64,000 bases of DNA from Streptomyces sp. NBC_00271. GTDB taxonomy: Bacteria; Actinomycetota; Actinomycetes; Streptomycetales; Streptomycetaceae. Each line of letters opens with the position of its first letter. Within the stretch, counting starts at the first letter, position 1. Where the stretch lies: positions 10,602,001 to 10,666,000 of the forward strand of contig NZ_CP108070.1 in NCBI RefSeq assembly GCF_036178845.1, in the 5' to 3' direction. The translations under genes and the position numbers were made by a program. The notes beneath the pieces are model-generated. The model made no database searches, was not told the DNA's origin, and saw nothing but the letters and a program-made list of their open reading frames with translations. Positions 59,267-64,000 of this stretch are shown piece by piece.

Positions 59267-60087
59267 GGGTCACGACGGAGGTCGACGGCGACGCGGTGGC
59301 CCACGTGGAGATGTGCCGCGGGGACGGCAACGCCATCGACCTTGCGATGGCCCGGGCGCTGCTGGACGCCGCCCGGAGTTGCGAGACCGCGCGGGCCCGG
59401 GCGGTGCTGCTCACCGGGCGGGGCCGGTCCTTCTGCGTCGGCGGCGACCTGAGGGAGTTCGCGGCGGTGCCCGGGGACCGGCTGGCCGGGCACCTCACGG
59501 ACGTCACCGACGCCCTGCACGGCGCGCTGCGGATCCTCGCCGGGCTCGACGCGCCGCTGGTGGTGGCCGTACAGGGGGCTGTCGCCGGGGCCGGACTGGG
59601 GCTGACGGCCGCCGCCGACCTTGCCTTCGCCGCGTCCGACGCCGGTTTCACGGCGGCCTACACCGGGATCGGGTACTCGCCCGACGCCGGGGTCACCTGG
59701 TCGCTGCCCCGGCTCGTGGGCCCCGGGCGGGCACGGGACCTGTTGCTGACCAACCGCCGGATCACGGCCGCCGAGGCGCTCGCGATGGGACTGGTCGGCA
59801 GGGTCGTCGCACCGGAGCGGCTTGCGACGGAGGCCGCGGCGGCCGCGAGGGCGCTGGCACACGGGGCGACGGGGGCGTACGGCGTGACGCGGCGGCTGGT
59901 CTCCGGGGCTCTGTCGGCGTCCTTCGACGAGCATCTGGACGCCGAGGCCCGCGGGCTGGCCGCCGCCGCTGTCTCGGTGGAGGGCCGCGAGGGTGTCAGC
60001 GCCTTCGTCGCCAAGCGCCGACCGGACTTCGTCCACCCGCCGCCCGGGGACCACGGGGACCATGGCGACCACGGTGACCCGAGCTGA
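59263..60087 (+). CDS. PaaG-like crotonase (enoyl-CoA hydratase/isomerase)
   Basis: A 274-residue crotonase. The oxyanion-hole segments are GRSFCVGGDLREFA (about 55-68) and VQGAVAGAGLGLTAAADLAFAASDA (about 103-127). Both hydratase Glu positions are replaced (G113 and the YT region). D141 in TGIGYSPDAGVTWSLPRLVG matches the catalytic Asp position of PaaG-type ring-opening/isomerising enzymes. Isomerisation of a double bond is therefore more likely than hydration. The C-terminus is a repeated HGD tail (GDHGDHGDHGDPS) encoded by tandem 9-base units. Last gene of the nine-gene operon. Confidence 0.9.
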   Translation: MRVTTEVDGDAVAHVEMCRGDGNAIDLAMARALLDAARSCETARARAVLLTGRGRSFCVGGDLREFAAVPGDRLAGHLTDVTDALHGALRILAGLDAPLVVAVQGAVAGAGLGLTAAADLAFAASDAGFTAAYTGIGYSPDAGVTWSLPRLVGPGRARDLLLTNRRITAAEALAMGLVGRVVAPERLATEAAAAARALAHGATGAYGVTRRLVSGALSASFDEHLDAEARGLAAAAVSVEGREGVSAFVAKRRPDFVHPPPGDHGDHGDHGDPS

Positions 60088-60096
60088 ACTAGGGTC
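60081..60096. promoter_or_regulatory. Weak cluster-operator match before the TetR gene
   Basis: GAGCTGAACTAGGGTC keeps the TGAACT core but matches the cluster consensus at only 10 of 16 positions. It overlaps the stop of the crotonase gene, 108 bases before the TetR start. It may allow autoregulation or be chance. Confidence 0.3.
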
Positions 60097-60116
60097 TACT
60101 CTCGGACGACCGAGCG

Positions 60117-60184
60117 GTGATCGACATCGAGCAGTGATCGACCCCGAGCGGTGATCGGTACCGGGCGGCGATCGACAGCGGTCG
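60117..60184. repeat. Four tandem 17-bp repeats upstream of the TetR gene
   Basis: Units at 60117-60133, 60134-60150, 60151-60167 and 60168-60184 share GTGATCGAC...CGAGCG with a few substitutions; the central GATCG is kept in all four. The array ends 19 bases before the TetR start and could be a cooperative binding array or slippage-derived spacer. Confidence 0.75.
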
Positions 60185-60203
60185 TGGAGCAGAGGGAGAG
60201 ACG

Positions 60204-60830
60204 ATGGCGAGGGCACGGATCGTGGATCCGGAGGAGGGGCCCAGGTCCAAGCGCGCGGCCATTCTCGTGGCCGCCGTGGAGCGGTTCGGGGAGGACGGCT
60301 ACGAGAGCACGAAGTGGTCCGAGGTCGCCGACCGGGTCGGGATCGGGCAGACCGCCCTGTACCACTACTTCGAGTCCAAGGCCCACTGCCTGCTCACCAT
60401 CATGCGCCTGGAACTCCAGCGCTCCCACGACATGTTCACGGAGGCGACGGCCGACGCGGTGGATCCCGTCGAGGAGCTGCGCGCGGCGGTGCGCTCGGCC
60501 TTCGCGGTCAGTGAGCAGGAGATTCGCCAGATGCGCATCCTGCAGGCCAACATGTCCCTGCTCGCCAATGCGCGCAAGTCCAAGCGCGAGGAGACCGAGC
60601 GCGTCGCGGCCCGGCAGCTGGTGCAGATGGTCGAGCGGGACTGGACGAACCTGCTGATGCGCGGCATGGCGAAGGGCGCCTTCCCGGTCCGGGACGCGCA
60701 CACCCTCGGCCTCGCCGTCCTCGGCATGATCGTCAGTGTCTGGCGCTGGTACCGCCCGACCGGGGCGATCCCGCTCACCGAGATCAGCGAGATGATCGAG
60801 GAGTGCGTGGTGCGCATGGTCGCCGGATAG
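60204..60830 (+). CDS. TetR-family transcriptional regulator of the catabolic cluster
   Basis: A 208-residue TetR protein. The DNA-binding domain reads SKRAAILVAAVERFGEDGYESTKWSEVADRVGIGQTALYHYFESKAHCLLTIM (about 12-64), with the recognition helix at TALYHYF. The ligand-binding domain is all helical. ATG at 60204 follows AGGGAGAG. It is the only regulator gene in the catabolic region, so it is the natural candidate to bind the six repeated operators. By analogy with KstR/FadR-like TetRs it would be released by an acyl-CoA intermediate. That link is an inference from location. Confidence 0.9.
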   Translation: MARARIVDPEEGPRSKRAAILVAAVERFGEDGYESTKWSEVADRVGIGQTALYHYFESKAHCLLTIMRLELQRSHDMFTEATADAVDPVEELRAAVRSAFAVSEQEIRQMRILQANMSLLANARKSKREETERVAARQLVQMVERDWTNLLMRGMAKGAFPVRDAHTLGLAVLGMIVSVWRWYRPTGAIPLTEISEMIEECVVRMVAG

Positions 60831-60889
60831 TTCCGGAACTCCGGGTGCGTCCCGCCCCTTGTCGGGGTCGGGGCATCCGGATTACAGTC

Positions 60890-60905
60890 AAACTGAACTG
60901 AACTC
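60890..60905. promoter_or_regulatory. Cluster operator upstream of the NTF2-like/ligase operon
   Basis: AAACTGAACTGAACTC, 15 of 16 positions of the consensus, lies 36 bases before the first NTF2-like gene. A second overlapping CTGAACTCAG immediately follows. Confidence 0.78.
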
Positions 60906-60941
60906 AGGTTGTTTCTCGGCGCTGAGGGAGAGCGATCAGCA

Positions 60942-61292
60942 ATGGTGCTTCGCGACTACATGGCCAGAATGGACAGCCAGGAACCGGACAAGGTCCTGGA
61001 ACTCCTGGAACCCGGCTTCCGATTCCTCATCGCCCTGCCCGGCGGGCAGCGCACGGGGGAGTCCCGCGAGGACTTCGCCGCGTACATCGCCGGACGCGAG
61101 GCGGTGGACCGTACGCACGACATCAGGCGGTACGCGGCCGACGGCGACGTCGAGACGGCGTACGGCTTCGTGGTCGAGAAGGGCGTCACCACCGGCGCGT
61201 TCCTCTCCGCCGTGCGCCTGTCGCCCGACGGGCTCATGGCGCGCTACCAGTCCTTCTTCACCACCGACTTCGACCTCGTGGACCGGCCATGA
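60942..61292 (+). CDS. NTF2/SnoaL-like protein (first)
   Basis: A 116-residue cone-fold protein beginning VLRDYMARMDSQEPDKVLELLEPGFRFLIALPGG, with a beta-rich second half ending YQSFFTTDFDLVDRP. The NTF2-like family includes ketosteroid isomerases, polyketide cyclases and limonene epoxide hydrolases. The start follows GAGGGAG, and the gene overlaps the next NTF2-like gene by ATGA. With its partner it may form a heterodimer that isomerises or hydrates a ring intermediate. No catalytic residues could be confirmed. Confidence 0.82.
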   Translation: MVLRDYMARMDSQEPDKVLELLEPGFRFLIALPGGQRTGESREDFAAYIAGREAVDRTHDIRRYAADGDVETAYGFVVEKGVTTGAFLSAVRLSPDGLMARYQSFFTTDFDLVDRP

Positions 61293-61663
61293 CCACACAG
61301 TCCACCGCCTCTTTCCTGACCACCTGGTTCGCGATCCTGGACAGCGCCGACGCCGACCGGATCCTCGACATGATCAGCGAGGACTTCTCGTTCTCCATCC
61401 TCTTCTCCACCGGCGGCGAGGGCGCCACCGACTTCCACGGCGGCCGGCCCGAACTGGAGGGCTACCTCGACCAGCGCGAGGTGGGCGTCCGCACCCACCA
61501 TGTGCTGGCCGCGAGCACCGTCGGCGGGGACGAGCTGTTCCTCGGCGAGGTACGGCGCCTCGGCGAGCTGGAGGCGAGTTTCGTGGCCTCGGCGCGGCTC
61601 GACGGCTCGGGCCGGGTGCGGCGGTTGCTCATCGGGCGTTCGCCCGCAGTGTTGTTCACCTGA
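61289..61663 (+). CDS. NTF2/SnoaL-like protein (second)
   Basis: A 124-residue cone-fold protein (STASFLTTWFAILDSADADRILDMISEDFSFSILFSTGG) related in layout to the preceding one: short helices, then strands including HHVLAASTVGGDELFLGEVRRL. It overlaps that gene by four bases. Tandem NTF2-like pairs are typical of heteromeric hydratases/isomerases. The exact reaction is unknown; polyketide-cyclase-like or ketosteroid-isomerase-like activity are both possible. Confidence 0.8.
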   Translation: MTTQSTASFLTTWFAILDSADADRILDMISEDFSFSILFSTGGEGATDFHGGRPELEGYLDQREVGVRTHHVLAASTVGGDELFLGEVRRLGELEASFVASARLDGSGRVRRLLIGRSPAVLFT

Positions 61664-61673
61664 GGAGGGCGCG

Positions 61674-61994
61674 ATGTACAACCTCGTCCTGCTGGCCGCA
61701 CGGCCGCCCGACTGGACCCATGAGCGGTTCATCGACTGGTGGCGCGGCGAGCACGCCGAACTCACCCGCCGACTGCCCGGACTGAGGTCCTGGCGGCACA
61801 CCGACCTCGACGCGGCGCTCGAACCGCGTTCGGAGGGCTGGGACGGGCTCTCCGTCCTCGGCTTCGACACCCCCGAAGACCTGCGCAAGGCCCTCGACAG
61901 CCCCGAATGGGCGGCCGCCGTCGCCCAGGTCGGCGACATGCGGGGACGCCGTATCGCCGTCATGGGCGGCGAGCGGGAGATGTACGCGGGCTGA
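61674..61994 (+). CDS. EthD-like dimeric ferredoxin-fold protein
   Basis: A 106-residue protein starting MYNLVLLAARPPDWTHERFIDWWRGEHAELTRRLPGLRSWRH, the characteristic EthD beginning (F..WW..EHA), with FDTPEDLRKALDSPEWAAAVAQVG later. EthD-type proteins are alpha+beta barrel dimers found in catabolic clusters, sometimes decarboxylases or dehydratases but often of unproven role. ATG at 61674 after GAGGAGG, 10 bases from the previous gene. It probably handles a cyclic intermediate of the pathway. Confidence 0.83.
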   Translation: MYNLVLLAARPPDWTHERFIDWWRGEHAELTRRLPGLRSWRHTDLDAALEPRSEGWDGLSVLGFDTPEDLRKALDSPEWAAAVAQVGDMRGRRIAVMGGEREMYAG

Positions 61995-62081
61995 GCACGC
62001 CCCGCCGGCGGGCCGAACACGGGCCTGACACCGGCCGAGCAACGGGGCTCCACCACCCTTCGCGAAAAGGCGGGGAAGCGG

Positions 62082-63734
62082 ATGCGACAGACAGTACGGG
62101 AGTTCTACGAGCGGGCCGAGCGCGCCGACTTCACGGCCGTCGTCGACGACCACGGCCGGCACACCGCGCGCGACCTCCTGGACCGCGCGGCCGAGCTGGC
62201 CGAGGCGATGACACCGGACGGAACGCCGGGCGGGACGGTGCTGCTGCAGGCCGACAACTCCTGGCGCACCGTCGCGGCGACCCTCGCCATCGGGATGACC
62301 GGCGGGGTCCTGGCCCTCGTCAACCGGCACACGACCCGGGCGGAGTTCGCCGCCGCCCTGGAGGACATCCGTCCGGACGCGGTGATCGCCGAGCCCTCCG
62401 CCCTCGAGGAGTGGCACGCGCCGGGCAGCGGCACCCCGCCCCTGTCCGGCGCACGGCCCGCCGAGGCGCTGGACGGCTGGACGGTCCTCGCGGGCCGCGG
62501 TCCGCGAGACGTCTCCCGCTGGTCGGGCGGCACCCTCATCGGCCTCACCTCCGGCTCCACCGGGCGGCCCAAGGGGGTCGTCCAGTCCGAGAGCGCGCTG
62601 CGGTACGCGTGCACGTGCACCATCGATGTCAACGGGCTGCGCGACGGTGACGCGGTGGCCGCCGTCGTCCCGCTCTCCTCGACCGCCGCCTACTGTTTCG
62701 GGGTCTGCCTCGCCCTCATGCTCGGCGGACCGCTCGTTCTGAGCGGCCGCTGGGACCGCGAACAGGCGCTCGCGCGGATGGCCGCCCACAACGTCCGGTG
62801 GACCATGTGCGTCCCGACGATGGCCCTCCAGATGGGCTCCGCGGCGGCCGGATCACGCGTCCTCGACGGGGTCCGCTCGATCACGGTCGGCGGCGGCCCC
62901 ATGGACCGCGGGGCTCTCGCCCGTGCCGAACGTTCCCTCGGCACCCGGATCCTGCGGGTCTTCGGCATGTCCGAGTGCCTCGGACACACCTCGCCGCGGC
63001 CCGACGACCCCGAGGGGATCAGGCTGGGCCGCGACGGCCGCCCGTTCCCCGGCACCGAACTGCGCGCCGTGGACGCCGACGGCACCGCCCTGGGGCCGGG
63101 CCGGACCGGGCGCGCCCAGGTCCGGGGGCCCTCGCTCTTCCTCGGCTACGCCCACGACGGCAAGGTCGAGTCGCCGGCCCTGACCCCGGACGGCTTCTTC
63201 CCCACCGGGGATCTGCTCATGACCGGCGACGACGGCACGGTCACCGTGATGGGCCGCGAGAAGGACGTCATCATCCGCGGCGGCCGCAATCTCGACATCA
63301 CGGAGATCGAGCGTGCCGTCGCCAGCCATCCGGGAGTCGCCCGGGTCTGCGTGGCACCCGTACCGGACCCGCTGCTCGGCGAACGCGCCGCCGTTCTCGT
63401 CGTGGCGGAGGCGGAGGCGGGGACGCACGGAGAGGGAGACGGCACCGGAGGCGGCGCCGGCATCGGACTGGACGAGATCACCGAACACCTCGCCCGCACC
63501 GGCCTGTCCAAGGCCAAGTGGCCCGAATTCGCCTTCTCCGTAAGCGAGTTGCCGCAAACCACCGTCGGCAAGCTCGACCGGTCCGCAGCCCGCGGACTCG
63601 CCCACGAATTGCACGCGCGGCTCGCCGCGCGTCAGGAACCACACCGACACACGGATCGCGAACCACATCGGCAAGCGGATCAGGAACAGCACGGACAACC
63701 GGATCACGAACAGCACCGGCAAGGAGATGCATGA
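62082..63734 (+). CDS. Acyl-CoA synthetase (AMP-forming)
   Basis: A 550-residue adenylate-forming enzyme. The P-loop motif A3 is GLTSGSTGRPKGVVQSESAL (about 151-170). A5-like RVFGMSECLGHTSPR follows, then the A7/A8 region FFPTGDLLMTGDDGTVTVMGREKDVIIRGGRNLDITEIE and the A10 lysine in PQTTVGKLDRSA. It activates a carboxylic acid to its CoA thioester, most likely the entry step of the pathway. The last 35 residues are a His/Gln/Asp-rich repeat (HRQADQEQHGQPDHEQHRQG) absent from other family members and encoded by short DNA repeats. ATG at 62082; its stop overlaps the next gene by ATGA. Confidence 0.92.
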   Translation: MRQTVREFYERAERADFTAVVDDHGRHTARDLLDRAAELAEAMTPDGTPGGTVLLQADNSWRTVAATLAIGMTGGVLALVNRHTTRAEFAAALEDIRPDAVIAEPSALEEWHAPGSGTPPLSGARPAEALDGWTVLAGRGPRDVSRWSGGTLIGLTSGSTGRPKGVVQSESALRYACTCTIDVNGLRDGDAVAAVVPLSSTAAYCFGVCLALMLGGPLVLSGRWDREQALARMAAHNVRWTMCVPTMALQMGSAAAGSRVLDGVRSITVGGGPMDRGALARAERSLGTRILRVFGMSECLGHTSPRPDDPEGIRLGRDGRPFPGTELRAVDADGTALGPGRTGRAQVRGPSLFLGYAHDGKVESPALTPDGFFPTGDLLMTGDDGTVTVMGREKDVIIRGGRNLDITEIERAVASHPGVARVCVAPVPDPLLGERAAVLVVAEAEAGTHGEGDGTGGGAGIGLDEITEHLARTGLSKAKWPEFAFSVSELPQTTVGKLDRSAARGLAHELHARLAARQEPHRHTDREPHRQADQEQHGQPDHEQHRQGDA

Positions 63735-64000
63735 CCACCCCCACGGCTCACACCGCCCGCTTCGACCGAGGCCGCTGGGCGGACGCCGGAGCCGAGACCG
63801 TACGAGCCGGCGTTCACCGCATCCCGCTTCCGCTGCCGGACGACGGGCTGCGGGCCGTCAACGTGTACGCGCTGGAAGGGCTGACGGAGGGGCTGGTCCT
63901 GATCGACGGGGGATGGTCGATCCCCGAGTCCCGCAAGGCGCTGGAGGACGCGCTGGCCACCATCGGCCACGACCTCGGCGAGATCAGCGATGTCCTGGTC
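63731..64000 (+). CDS. Metallo-beta-lactamase fold hydrolase, partial
   Basis: The first 90 residues of a gene that runs off the window; the ATG at 63731 overlaps the preceding stop. The peptide shows VRAGVHRIPLPLPDDGLRAVNVYALEG and LVLIDGGWSIPESRKALEDALA, the two opening strands of an MBL fold, before the HxHxDH zinc site would appear. It could hydrolyse a CoA thioester or lactone of the pathway, or be unrelated regulation-coupled chemistry. It is the last visible gene of the regulon. Confidence 0.8.
   Translation, partial: MTTPTAHTARFDRGRWADAGAETVRAGVHRIPLPLPDDGLRAVNVYALEGLTEGLVLIDGGWSIPESRKALEDALATIGHDLGEISDVLV

Noticed and set aside
60117..60184. Tandem repeats as a CRISPR array
   Set aside because: The units are contiguous with no unique spacers and no cas genes are present. 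The same applies to the 3961-4008 repeats.

Overview
The window is high-GC actinobacterial DNA and almost certainly chromosomal Streptomyces. The evidence is the extreme G/C third-position bias, GGAGG-type ribosome binding sites, frequent GTG/TTG starts, ATGA-overlapping operons, Tat and lipobox signal peptides, sugar ABC operons without their own ATPase, many CBM13-bearing secreted enzymes, and small families typical of the genus (DUF6204, DUF6191, TgmA/TgmB). No rRNA, tRNA or CRISPR array was found. All family assignments come from reading motifs, not from database searches.

Layout. 0-7 kb: start of a GH15 protein, a decayed IS1380-type transposase, an epoxide-hydrolase-like enzyme, an alkylation-repair-type pair (MGMT and a 2OG-Fe(II) oxygenase) and a Tat-exported PAP2 phosphatase. 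6.3-15.8 kb: a carbohydrate locus with an N-acetylglucosamine-kinase-like gene and a divergent ROK regulator around a palindromic operator, then a sugar-binding lipoprotein, two permeases and two large unassigned enzymes that look like polysaccharide lyases. 17-18.6 kb: a lone TnpB element with a recognisable right end that seems to have landed in a small gene. 18.6-25 kb: mixed housekeeping and secreted genes, including a TerD-CAP-CAP fusion. 25-31.4 kb: extracellular glycan degradation (GH105, ThuA-CBM13, beta-helix-CBM13, GH18-CBM13), with a DasR-like site before the GH18 gene. 31.6-40.8 kb: TMEM175-like channel, class II cholesterol-oxidase-like flavoenzyme, aldo/keto reductase, TetX-like monooxygenase, GH92 mannosidase and a conserved hypothetical gene. 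41.0-42.2 kb: a compact graspetide (ATP-grasp RiPP) locus.

42.3-64 kb (running off the end) is the most striking part: a catabolic cluster of about 22 genes. It holds a Liv-type importer (one subunit a rare permease-ATPase-ATPase fusion), a flavin dehydrogenase, an MDR alcohol dehydrogenase, three SDRs, three acyl-CoA dehydrogenase-like proteins, two crotonases, a DUF35/thiolase pair, an APH-fold kinase next to an ACAD10/11-type protein, two NTF2-like proteins, an EthD-like protein, an acyl-CoA synthetase, an MBL hydrolase and a TetR regulator. Six near-identical pseudo-palindromes (consensus AAAYTGAACTSAMTTC) sit within about 60 bases of the first start codon of essentially every transcription unit, so the cluster reads as one regulon. 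The genes fit import and CoA activation of a carboxylic acid, side-chain or ring beta-oxidation, C-C cleavage by the DUF35-thiolase, and a 4-hydroxyacyl-CoA phosphorylation route of the levulinate (Lva) type. The substrate cannot be read from the sequence.
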